Source: Warburgia ugandensis (taxonomy: Eukaryota > Streptophyta > Magnoliopsida > Canellales > Canellaceae). From it: a DNA stretch of 64,000 bases. Positions 12,761 through 23,470 of this stretch are shown here, in pieces. Each line of letters opens with the position of its first letter. The stretch's first letter is position 1. The notes beneath the pieces were generated by a model that worked only from the letters and a program-made list of their open reading frames with translations, was not told the origin of the DNA and did not search any database. Where the stretch lies: NCBI GenBank assembly GCA_035236585.1, contig CP141132.1, forward strand, positions 54,315,880 to 54,379,879, given 5' to 3'. Made by a program: the position numbers and the translations under genes.

Positions 12761-13404
12761 GTGTTCCATTCCACCACAAAGCTCTTAAACATGCAATACA
12801 AGACAAGAAAGCAAACTAATGCCTACCTATATGGTATCTAACAAAGGGTCAAACATCTCAACACACAAGGCACTATAACTAAATAGCCCCTGCCTTGATT
12901 AGGGTCAAGCTTAGGCTAACCTTTTCTAAATAGGTGTGCAACTAATGAAACAACCTTAAATAAAATGCAACAATTATAATGAGTGATCCTAGTCTATATG
13001 TGTAACATTTCCATCAAGGTTGAAAATTATACTAAATGCAATTGTAAGGAAAAAGTGAGTGAAAGATGCTTAGGGTGGGGTTTTTGATGAAGATCAAGTG
13101 TGAGCCACCATACCCCGCACTTGCCTATTAATATAACCCATTTAAAAATTGAATAAAATACAAATTACAATGGGCATCACTTCAAGTTTCACTCAAGACC
13201 CTAATCTAATGTGATGAAGCTTTGGTCCAAAGGATGACCGCTGCTCCTTTGCCAATTTCCCCTCCCATAAAATTAAACAAAATATGGTCAATTTGTGAGG
13301 AATTAGCAATATATGAAAAAAAAATGATGAAAAATCCTAATCTAATGCAATATAAACCTAGACTAGAGGTAAATATTCAAAATTAAGAACCACAACAAAT
13401 TCGT

Positions 13405-13431
13405 TGTGACTCTCCAACAGTGGCATCATAA
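13405..13431 (-). mobile_element. B: primer-binding site, tRNA-Asp type
   Basis: Directly inside the 5' LTR, the minus strand reads 'tgatgccactgttggagagtc'. It resembles the Athila site complementary to the 3' end of tRNA-Asp (TGGCGCCGTTGCCGGGGA), with decay. It fixes B's orientation and 5' LTR edge. Confidence 0.7.
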
Positions 13432-14959
13432 AACTTAATGCATGTTTTCATTTAACTCATAAGCGCATGAATTATTGTAGTAATTGCACGTGAGTGAAGT
13501 TGATCCCATAAGGAATCTCATGGAAATGTATATTGTATGGATCTCATTTAAACTATTTAGTCTAGCTAAAAGGATTGGATTTAACCTAGACTAAGGCTTT
13601 AAACTAACATGGAAACTAAAAAAGCATGAAATTAGAAACTTTCTAAATCTAAACATGGAAGCTATATTTAAATTAATTTAATGTGTAATTTAACCTAGAC
13701 AATGATAAACTAATACCTAAACATGTCCTAATAAAATCATGTAATATAACCTAACTTGATGTGCATGATTTAAACATGGAAAGTGCATGAAATAAAGTAA
13801 CCTAAGGTGCATGAATGAAATATGGATTTATTTCTAAACTCGGAAACAACCTAAGATAACATGAACTACATGAATTGAACTAGACTTAAAAGCATGGAGA
13901 TCTAGTCTAAATCAAGCAATCAGCTAAAGGGGAAACACTTCAAAATCATGCACATGAACCATGGGTTTGTTGGCTTAGTTCAAGAATGATGTGTATATGA
14001 AATTCAATTGAAACTAAGTCTAGGATTGTGTACATGGAACATAATCATGGAAAACTAACTTAAACAACCATGAAAAACTAATTTTAAATCAAGAAGAACA
14101 TCCATAGACATTGCACGCTTAATCATGAAACAAACTTCCATTGATTTGAATTAAAACAATTACAAATGTGTTGTGTACCCTTCTTGGATTCCAAAAACAA
14201 CTCAATACTCTTTTTAATCATCCAAACAATAATCAATGTAAGCACGCATGTATTCCAAAAGATATTTAAGGGAAATAAGATGAAAACAATGAAAAAGAAA
14301 TAAGAAATGTGTGACAACCCGGGTTTTATATGATGCAAATTTGATAAAAAGGCGAGATCTCTTGTTTTATAAATATGAAATGCATGAAAATCTGTTTGTC
14401 TTGGAAAACAATCTTTTGTATACGACCCCGTGTGTCAAAACACATTTTCCAATTATCTAGCCATGGAAAATTTTTAAATCAACATTAATCCCAAGAAAGT
14501 GTTAGTCACAGCCTCAGCTATAGAAAGTAACTACAATCAAGTAACACTGAAAGATAAGGTAGGGGTTTACTTACTTGCACTTACTCTGGGTGTCTTCTAT
14601 CATGAGCGTTCTTTGTCCTTAAGTGTTTACTTTGTGTGTGAAAAATGTTGAGAATTGGGTGAGTATATACTATACTCAGTAGGAGTCTATCACTACTAGT
14701 TTTAGAATGCATGAGATGTTTAAAATCATGTGCATGTCTGAACACTCAAGTTCAATATTGAGATTAAAAGCCATTGTTAAATTGAAATACTAAAGACTTA
14801 AAGAATCACACAAACCAAGTCGAAAGTGTAATGACCCTGAATTTTTGTAACTTATTAAGGCAAATTAATAAAGTTTGAATATTTAGAAGTGCAATTTTAG
14901 AATATTAGGTTATTGAAAATTTTCTTTTTATGAAAATTATATCATGAATTAAAACATAT

Positions 14960-15235
14960 ATATTATGGATGTACTTGGAAAACTGATCGAAACAACATTA
15001 AGTACGTTCAATTCTGAGTTAAAATGAACATTCCTTAATTTTCTCCATTTAGGGGCAAAATGGTAATTTTACCAATATTCCATATCTAAGAAATAAGACC
15101 TCAATATTCATGAAGTACATAGAAATACGATTCCAACGCCACTAAGTACGCTCAATTCCGAGTTCGGACAAATAATGCCTATTTTTCTCCAATTTTAGAG
15201 TTATAAGGGCAAAAACGTCTTTTTACATAAAAGTG
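14960..15235 (+). repeat. D: duplicated U3 block
   Basis: Two diverged copies, about 145 bases apart, each with 'taagtacg(t/c)tcaatt(c)', 'ttttctcca' and 'gggcaaaa' blocks followed by a 'ttttac' end. They lie 180-450 bases upstream of the TATA box, where LTR enhancers usually sit. An enhancer role is inferred only. Confidence 0.55.
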
Positions 15236-15412
15236 GGGCCCACAAAGTGGGCCAATGTTCTAGAAGCAACAATAATTGCTCAGTGCATTATTTCTGGTAG
15301 TGGAGAATGTAGTGGAGATTGTAGTGGAGAATGGAGAATGCACTTGTAATAAAAAAAATCTAAAGTAATAAAATATCTTATTAAAAGAAATGATAAAAAA
15401 TTCAAATTTGGC

Positions 15413-15420
15413 TATAAATA
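15413..15420 (+). promoter_or_regulatory. D: putative TATA box
   Basis: tataaata about 590 bases from the LTR start, downstream of the duplicated U3 block. Its position fits an LTR promoter; it is used here mainly to orient D. Confidence 0.5.
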
Positions 15421-17218
15421 TGTCCCAAAATTTTCCAAAAATTTTCACAACCTTAACCACGAAATTTCCAAATCTTCCTTGGAGTTTCAGCCCCAAATTC
15501 TCATTCATCCCTCCCCAATCTCTATTTTCTTATTTCTCTCTCCTCTTTCTAAGTGGAACAAGAGACTTAAATACAATTTGGCACTCCGTTCCAGGAAGAA
15601 TCTGATCAATTTCACCGTCCATAACCTCTTACACTACATTATACACAAAAGCCCCAAATCAATTTCAAGATCAACGGTTCCAACAGAAAACTACAAAAAG
15701 GTAGACAATCGGGCTATATTATCATCAACCGGTAATTCTCTCAAATTGAGCATCAAATATATGTTTTTTCTCCAATCAGGTAGGTGGAACTACTTCCCAT
15801 TCATATTTATTATGTTTTAGTGTAATTTTTATTTTTCTGTAATTTAATTTGAATGAAAAATGGTAAAAATAAAGTAAATACCAGCCCCTTCAATTTATGG
15901 TGATAGAGAGCTCAAATGGAAATTCTGAGTTTCCAATCAATCCAGAAGGGTCAAAAACCCTTAGTATACAATTTTCAAGAAAATCTAACAAGGTTTGGAC
16001 CCTCAATTGAGAGAGATTAATTCTGGTGGGCCCATATCAAATCTGGACCCTAGGAACGGTTGAAAACTTCAATTTAAGATTGTGGAGTCATATGAACTCC
16101 AAATTGAGATCAGAAAGAAGCTATGGAAAGCTTGTAATGTCTAGTTTCTAATGAAGTCATAATATTTCTAAAAATTATATCTGTATTTTTCTGTATTTTT
16201 TTAAATAAGTGTCCAATTTCTAAGATCTTCAAGATCTGAGGTGATCAGATCTTGGAAATTTATTTTAGTGATGATATAATAATGTAATAAAGTAATATCT
16301 ATGGTTAATTTGGACAGATCTTGGATAAAATAGGGGATCTACCCTTTATGGTAGAAAAACCGTAAAATAAAAAATAAAAAAATTACAAAAGGACCCACTT
16401 GATCAATGAGATCAAGTATGATCGAATCCTTGGGATGGATTAAAGGGATGATATTATGATGGAATCCAGTTAGATCATGGATGAAATGTGACAAAATCAA
16501 GTGGATATGATTTTTGGATCTTAATGGATTAAAAGCCCTAAAGGTAATTAAAACCCTTAATCTAAAGGAAAACACCTAAGATCTAATGGTTGGATCATAT
16601 TTAAAGGTTTATAATAATCTTAATAAAATTAGTTTAAATTGTCTTTTATTGGATATAGAAGTGTAAATGTGATTTATGTTCTAAGTTAGAAAGCATGATA
16701 GTGTAATCTTTAAATTTTAGTATGATATGCCCTAAACGAGTAATTTGTTAGTAGATTTGATTATCTTAGGATCATGTTAGTGTAAATTAGGATTTAAACA
16801 TGATTTCATTACGATAAAAGATGTGTTTCATAACTTAGGATCATGTTAGTTTTATTTCACTAGCTTAAGTTACATTCATAGGAAGAATGTTAGTATATAG
16901 TTGTTAAACTTATATTTGATTTATGCTTTCAAGTTGATGAATTACTTATTGTCTAAATTTATTCAATTGTTAAGTAATTGTTAAGATATAAGGAGCATAA
17001 ATCACCAAAAATGTAAACTAATGAAATATAGAAATTCATGGACAACTAAGATGAATGAATGATTGTGACTTAATAAGGGCTATAGTTAGTAGGACAATAT
17101 AAGGAATGATTTATCATTTCCTTGGCCCAAAAATAGGAAAATAATGAACATCCATGGATGACATTGTGCATATCCATGGAAATTAATTAAAATCAATTAG
17201 AGAAGGGACTTAAGGTAA

Positions 17219-17446
17219 AGAGCTCATAGGAACCTTGTCAAAGGTTGAGCTAGTACCACTCAGTGGACTCACGAACATTGTGGTTATAGGGGTATACAAG
17301 AGCCAAGTGCTTTTCCTCACCTCCCATTGGCGTAAGAGAGGTCTAAACGCCTCCTTACATGAGGGTTGTATTAACCACTTTTGAGCGGAACTTTAAGCGG
17401 TAATCTTGGTCATCCCTGAAATAAGGAGGAGTTGTCTAGTGATAGG
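17219..17446 (+). other. D: segment resembling the Athila leader
   Basis: 'gagctcataggaacctt' is identical to the leader of B on its minus strand. It is followed in the same order by a 'cactcagtgga' block, 'gtggttata', 'gtctaaacgcctccttac', 'ttgtattaaccacttt' and a closing 'aaggaggagttgtctag', all with counterparts in A (1088-1314) and B (12605-12380). D is otherwise a chromovirus-type LTR, so the shared segment is unexpected. Confidence 0.6.
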
Positions 17447-18802
17447 AAGAAATAAATTATCTTCAACCAAGTAAGACACTAACGGTTGAATAATAATAAG
17501 AACATAAAAAGATAGCAAATTATCTAACCCTAATAAAAATAGTAAGTGAGATAAGGATGATCAAACAAGATGAGATCTTGTATGATCAAAAACATTAAGG
17601 AAAAAGAAACATCTATGTAAATTAGATTGTTATGTATGATATAGATAGTATTTGTATAGATGATATTAAACCCATGGATATAGGATATTCAAGGAAGAAA
17701 GATTCGATCATCCTACATAAGGATGATCAAAAGACCATGTAGTATGCACCCTTGATTAGAAAAATGACATTATACATATGATTGTGAGATATATGTTGAT
17801 CGAGACTATGGCAGATTTCAAGGAGTAAGAATACCTTATTGAGGTAGGTGGATTATTAAGAATGCCTTTACATGAAGATACATGTCTAATACATGATCTT
17901 ATGTTTTGAAAGTATTGACATGTATGATACCAATATATTAAGGTAAATACCTCAAATTGAAATATGATCCAACCAAATGATGAGGAAAATAAGTATTAAA
18001 TAAGTTGAGAATTGAGAACAACCCTAAGTGAATAGGAAAGTAGAAAATATTCCAGCCCTAGTTAAACGAATGAGATAGTCGATATGTATAAGTATTATTT
18101 TACATACAAGCTTGGAGGCTTGTGGTTTTGTTTTAAACGGGGCATAAGCACAGGGATGCTATGCTAAGAGAGTTAAGAGGGTTTGGCCACCCACTCTACG
18201 AAACTTGATGATGTTGAATACCAAGCCTAAGAAAGGCTAAAAGTCGGGTGGGGCAATTATGGGAAGGCCACCCCTTTGTGACAGACCATGGTCCTCCCAT
18301 AAGGACATGGATATTGTAATTTCCACAAGGAATGGTATAAGTGGATTATTGAACGAGTTATCCAGGCCTGTATTTGTACGGATCGGTACATGAAAGCATA
18401 GTAGTCCTTGATTATTTTTACATTATGATGCATATGAAATTGGCATAGTGAAATGCCTTAAGGGATGGCATGATGAAATGCCGAGGTAATTGTATATTAC
18501 CAATATTTTTTCCCAAGAAGGAAAATCCCGGTATAATGGCCGGCTGAAATACAAATCTCCTATAATGAAAGGAGTTGATCGGTTTTGTATGGAAATGATT
18601 ATTATTTTTACAATTTTATGATTTGTTCTTATATACTATGTATGTATAAAAGGTGAACACAAATGATAAGGAAATGAGATGTTTATATAAATAATAGTGG
18701 TCTGTGAATGTGTTTATGATAGAATGAATTATGGGATAGTTGAATATTGAGATTTTCTTGTCAATAACTTACATTCTTATCCCCTACCAAGCATAGCTTC
18801 TT

Positions 18803-18838
18803 GAGATATTGTAAATGTTCAAATGTTTACAATATCTC
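18803..18838 (+). other. D: LTR hairpin
   Basis: Perfect 13-bp inverted repeat (gagatattgtaaa and its complement) around a 10-base loop. It occupies the place of the gaggcattgc hairpins in LTRs I and M and of the related hairpin in L. It may act in the RNA, for example near the 3' end or in termination; this is inference. Confidence 0.65.
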
Positions 18839-20349
18839 GGTCTGAAAGAAGGAGACTTAGGAGCTCAAGACTTGAAGAACTAGTGAAGAATAAGTAAAAA
18901 GGAGTATATTCCTTGAAACATTGTATAGAGCATGTATTGTATTTAGAACTTTGTAATTTGACATGTGTATTTGGACAAGTATTGTAAGGATACAATGGGT
19001 TGTGTCTTGTGAACCCTTTGGATGGATCCTGGAAGTTTAATAAAATCATATTCCTTCAATGGAATTTTATTTTGTACACAAATTGTACTTATGTTATGTA
19101 TGAAGTGGTGACTTGGGTTTTCAAAACAAGTTTTAAAATAAAAGAATTTTCGTTGCTTTGTTTTGCAAAAAAAAAATTTACTAAGGGGACGCCCTTGTCT
19201 TTGAAAAAATATATTATAAAATGTGTTTAAAAAAACCCGGGTCGTCATAGAAAGTATCATATATATCATCACATAATGATATGCATAAGATGCTTCATTT
19301 AATCCAACTCATGGATATCTAGTATGGTATGGTCAACCAACCTCATATCATATCATATCATATGCAATGCAAATAAGTCCACGAAACCATAGGGTCCAAC
19401 TATGCCCACGACCTCGCCGTCGTGTGGTCCCCAGGTACCGAGGACACTCGGTCATAGCCTCAACGGGGCCTATGACACGTCGACCCAGTGCTGTGACACC
19501 AGTGGTAGCCCCTTGTACCACATGCAGTCGACGTAGGGACGTTGCCCTTTTTGGGCGTGGTACCCATCCACCTAATAGTGGTAGAGGCTGGAGGCCAACC
19601 CAAACCTCTCGGCATAGCACCCACGAGCTTATCAGCCCAAATCATAATTAGATCAAACAAGCGAAAACCTCTTTTTCAAAACCTGTTCTGTTTGGGTCCC
19701 TCACAACTGCCTAGCCCTCACAACTGCCTACCCAGCGTCTTTTGGGCACTCTAGCGTCTTTTGGTAACCCTCAAGGACATGTAGTCTTTCAAAAACTCAA
19801 TGCTTCACAAATCATACAATGTATGCAATTGTTTGCAAAACATATCTATGCATAATGTATATGCAATTATTTACAAAACATATCTATGCATAAAGCATTT
19901 ATCATATGTATGCTGAATTAAGTCATGCTAAACAAGTCATATACTTAAAACATGTATTCTCAAAACAATCATGGATCTTTTATAAGATTAAGTTATGCTA
20001 ATCAAATCATATAACTTATACTTAAAACATGCATTCAAAACAATCATGGCTCTATTTAAAAGTCTAGTAGCGATAGAGCAGCTACCTGGCTATGTCGCGC
20101 TAACCCCTTTGTCCTCGTATGCTCCTGAATATGGTTTGGGGAATCAAGGTTAGTTTGGCCTATCTTTTATAGGTTTTAGAGTGGTTGGTCTTATTACTTA
20201 GGCATTAAGGGTTCATCCCCATGCCTATGGGTGTCCTAAGGTCCTAATTGGGCCTTGGTATCATCAGTTTTCCAAAGGTCTAGCAGCCACGCGACACTAT
20301 CCTATTCTAAGGGTCATGCCTACCTTTGATTGCACCTTGATTAGGGATT

Positions 20350-21130
20350 TTATAGTTTAGATGTGTCCGCGTCATTGACACGGACACAACGCATTTCACG
20401 GCACCTCAATCAGAGCTCTAGATCTCAAGTTATAAGCTTTTTAGTATCACATGTACATAAGGGCCTTTAAGAGGTGGAAATCCCAAAATGCTAGTGTGTT
20501 GCGCGTTAGCGGCATGCGCCCCAGCGGGACTTTAAGAGGTGGAAATCCCAGAATGCTAGTGCATTGTGTGTTAGCAGCATGTGCCCCATCGAGTGCGTCT
20601 GCAGACACACTGGATTTCCCACCCAGTTTTTTTCATTTTGCGGGCGCGTCCACAGACGCGCCCGTTTGGTTCTCTTGAATGCGGACGACGCATTTCGTCC
20701 AGGGGGGATGTTCTGTTCGTTGGGGCACCGGGGCATCCTTGGGATGCCCTGGTTTGACCCTGTCAAACCAGTGCGGCCCAGGGATTGTCCTTGGGTCCTT
20801 GATGAGTCTCCAGGGCCCGTTTTTGCATGATTTTTCATGCAAAAACTTAGGGAAACTGAGCCTAGGACTAATGTGAAGACGGGTTTTGAGAGATCTTGGG
20901 CATACCTGGCTCGTTGCTGGGTTTTCTCCACGTTTCTCCTCTTGGTTGCTTCTCCAAAAAGGGTTTTTTTCCCAAGCTTTTGGGCTGCCATTAGAGGCGC
21001 CCAAGAGCTCTATTTATAGAGCTATAAGAGGGTTCTGGAGGGGGCTCTCACTGCCCTTAAATGGCGGTGGAGAAACCTCCAGAATGACGGTGATTTCTCC
21101 TCCAATCACCGCCGTTCTAGAACCCTCTAG
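20350..21130 (-). other. C: GC- and CG-rich LTR block
   Basis: A block rich in CG dinucleotides and far richer in GC than the window average, immediately downstream of the TATA box on the transcribed (minus) side and around it. The matching block of F is 28240-28990. Retained CG sites suggest a comparatively recent insertion or a GC-rich LTR leader of this family. Confidence 0.6.
21011..21019 (-). promoter_or_regulatory. C: putative TATA box
   Basis: ctataaata on the minus strand, at the position equivalent to the TATA box of F (28392-28399) and with the same 'agagctc' flanks. Confidence 0.55.
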
Positions 21131-23074
21131 GAGGTTGAAGATGAAAGGTGCCCATATCAAAACGGGCTCCTGTGTTTTGCAGGCTAAATCCGTTTTTTAG
21201 TAAAAATTACATTTTTGCTCTTGAACTTCAAAGGGCCATAACTTGCTCATTTTAACTTCGTTTTGGGTGATTTTGGTCTTGTTGGATTCCTTTTTCCGAG
21301 ACACACCTAATGGTACCATTTTAAGGACCAAATTTATGGGTTCATTCAAGGTGAATAGTGAAATGACCAAAATACCCTTATCTTCAAAAACTGAACTTTT
21401 CATCGCTAACTTGGGATTTTAATGTTACAAAATTGGAGTCATTACAAAATGGCAAGGAAATTAAGGAGTTTTAAGGCTAGGAACTTGATCTAAGAGTTAT
21501 ACTCTCTTAGCTATCACTATAAGAGAGGTATAGTCCTTAGATTCAAGGTTCTATAGTGTGAAACCAAAGATAGTAATCAAAGGAAACTAGGAACAAACCA
21601 AAAGATACAAAGCATAAACTTAAGGATCAAAGTAAAACAATGAAACAAAAGGCATAAAACAAAGAACTAAGAGGAGAAATAACCTTAACTTCAAGAACAT
21701 CAAAGAGAGAATCAACCAAAGGGAAAGTGACATGAAATGCTGGAGAGGATGGCTTCCAAGGAAGAGAAACCACATTGAGGATTTGGGAAGAAGAGAAGGT
21801 TGGAGATGCCTCCTTCTTAGGATGGCACATTCTCCCCTTCTCCCATATATTTTTTTTTCACATGGAAGCCCTTAGACTCTTTTATATGGGTTGGATGCTT
21901 TTTAAAAGAAACCTAATAGGAGTGGGGTCTATGAGTTTAGAAAGAGGTTATGTGGCAAGGAAGGATTGGGTAATCAAATTAGAAACATATGACAACTAAG
22001 AATGGAATCTAAGACGGATCTAGGTGGGACAAGGTGGGTGGTGCCACCTTTTTAGGAGAGGAGGTCTACCCCTTGTAAAAATTGTGGAGGGCTTATGGAA
22101 TTGGGAAGAGATGGATATAAGGATGGAAAGAGAGGGAAAGAGAGAAAGAGATAAGAGTGAGGTGGAAATAGAAGGTGAGTGGTTAACTTGATTAGAACTC
22201 TTAGAAAGGTGGAAGCTTGATGTGAGATTGGAAGGTGGGAGGCTCCACCTTCCTAGGAAGGTCATCTTCCCCTTGAGAAATAATGGGATGAAGGATGGGG
22301 AAAAAATGGGAAAAAAGAAAATAAAGTGGTTTCTTCCTATTGGTCCACATGCATGCTTATCCATTGTAAAATTTCACCCAAATATTCTCTAATTATCCTC
22401 TTAAAAACCCACTTTTAGCTTAAGATAATTGAGTGAAATTCTCCTCCAATAGTGGCACTCTACGTGGCATTGGCTTAAGTAGCTTGAATGGCTCTCTTTA
22501 AGGGATCATTTGTCTTAGCGTCATGGCTCATAGCCTGGGCTTTAATGGCTTTTCTTGACTTCCTCATCTTGTCACCTTCTCTCATGGCTTATATGGCTAA
22601 GGTGGCCTGAATGGATCCCATGCAAAGGTGGTGGAAATGCATGGCTTGTGCACAAGCCTATTTTAATCACCTTTAACTCTTCCAAATGCATCCTTATCTT
22701 CCCCTAGAGATAATCTCATGTCTCGATCTCCCCTTGGATTGATGATATTTGGACCTTGGCTTTTTGAGGTTTCCTACTTAGACTAGGAAATTTCATGAAT
22801 GGCTTCAATTCTTATCTAGATCAATCTCAGCCATTAGATCATCATCTTGATACCTACAAAAGGTAAAAAACTCTCATTAAATCCTAAATAATATGATTAT
22901 TTACATACTACAAATTAGCCTCTGAACCTTCAAAATACCAAGCTTTTGAATTATTAGGATAGAAATGAACATGTCACAAAAATTCCAGAAAAACCCTAAA
23001 ATTATGCCTATCTTTTATAACACATAGATACTAATTTGGTACTTTTTATATAAAATTGAACACTTATCAATAAT

Positions 23075-23470
23075 ACTCAGACCCATAGGAAGCTTAACTC
23101 AATGAGGTGGATGAACTGAGGAATGATTCATATAAGTCTACTAAGATATACAAAGACCACATGAAAAGCAATAATGATAGACACATCCTGCATAAGTCCT
23201 TCACCCTAGAGCAAAAGGTCCTTTTGTATAATTCTAGATTGCGTCTATTTCCTAAAAAACTTCATTCTTGATCGACGGGACCATACATAGTACAACATGT
23301 CTATCCTCATGGTAGTACAACATGTCTATCCTCACGAGGTCATCAAAATAGAAAAGGATGAAGTGATTTCAGAAGTCAATGGACAAAGGTTGAAACCCTA
23401 CCTAGAGTTGGTAAACCTTGAAGTAGAAGAAATTTGTTTAGAGGAACAAGTCTACCACTACTTGCCTTAG
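23075..23470 (+). mobile_element. A: integrase C-terminal part
   Basis: Continues A after the insertion of B. It shows the Athila integrase tail: a 'KLN' block near 23090, 'YKSTKIYKDHMK'-like and 'RLRLFP' motifs (23125-23255), a 'GPYIVQHVYPHG' block (23280-23315) and a final 'VNGQRLKPYLE' block (23378-23410). A short 'acaacatgtctatcctca' duplication lies at 23301-23333. Broken. Confidence 0.78.

Larger units (their letters stand above)
14827..19249 (+). mobile_element. D: 4.4 kb chromovirus-type solo LTR inside C
   Basis: Bounded by a perfect target duplication gaaag (14822-14826, 19250-19254). It opens 'tgtaatgaccc' and closes 'gggtcgtcata', matching the edges of the Tekay/Del LTRs here apart from the last dinucleotide. 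A TATA box at 15413-15420 sets the plus orientation. No gag or pol motif is visible in 4423 bases, so I read it as a very long solo LTR; a small coding-free element cannot be excluded. It holds a duplicated U3 block (near 14971 and 15116), an Athila-leader-like segment (17219-17446), a 'ggccacccactc' block shared with other LTRs here (near 18185) and a hairpin at 18803-18838. It is the youngest level of this branch of the nest. Confidence 0.8.
14310..21446 (-). mobile_element. C: Tekay-type solo LTR, interrupted by D
   Basis: Chromovirus LTR with a perfect target duplication aaatg (14305-14309, 21447-21451). On the plus strand it opens 'tgtgacaacccggg' and closes 'gagtcattaca', so it reads on the minus strand; a TATA box at 21011-21019 (minus) agrees. 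Without D it is about 2.7 kb. It is the same family as F (27965-30602), roughly 90% alike by eye, in opposite orientation. No internal retroelement sequence is present, so it arose by LTR-LTR recombination. It keeps GC-rich, CG-rich blocks at 19380-19620 and 20350-21130. Its longest open frames (20506-20991, 20633-21004) are LTR sequence, not genes. Confidence 0.88.
6595..23069 (-). mobile_element. B: minus-strand Athila derivative without visible pol
   Basis: A complete insertion in the integrase of A with a perfect 5-bp target duplication, ataat (6590-6594 and 23070-23074). On the minus strand: 5' LTR (23069 to 13436, interrupted by C), primer-binding site (13431-13405), leader (about 13404-12200), a short coding-like stretch (12190-11513), long noncoding 3' DNA (11512-9049) and 3' LTR (9048-6595). 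Without C the element is about 9.3 kb. Its two LTRs are roughly 85-90% alike by eye, which suggests an age of a few million years at commonly used plant rates. No protease, RT, RNase H or integrase motif is visible in the 4.4 kb internal region, so it probably moved with enzymes from a full Athila element. Confidence 0.85.
13436..23069 (-). mobile_element. B: 5' LTR, interrupted by C
   Basis: Athila LTR in two pieces, 13436-14309 and 21447-23069, about 2.5 kb without C. The right piece ends in 'gaacacttatca', the complement of the LTR start. A likely TATA box lies at 21879-21886 on the minus strand. Open frames within it, such as 22020-22364, are not conserved between LTR copies. Confidence 0.85.

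Noticed and set aside
14827-19249. D as a complete retrotransposon with its own LTR pair
   Set aside because: I found no second copy of its start within it and no gag or pol motif; a single long LTR explains edges, TATA and hairpin better.
20506-21004. Overlapping open frames of up to 161 codons on both strands
   Set aside because: They lie in the GC-rich block of solo LTR C; frames are open on several strands at once because of base composition, and the matching block of F does not keep them.
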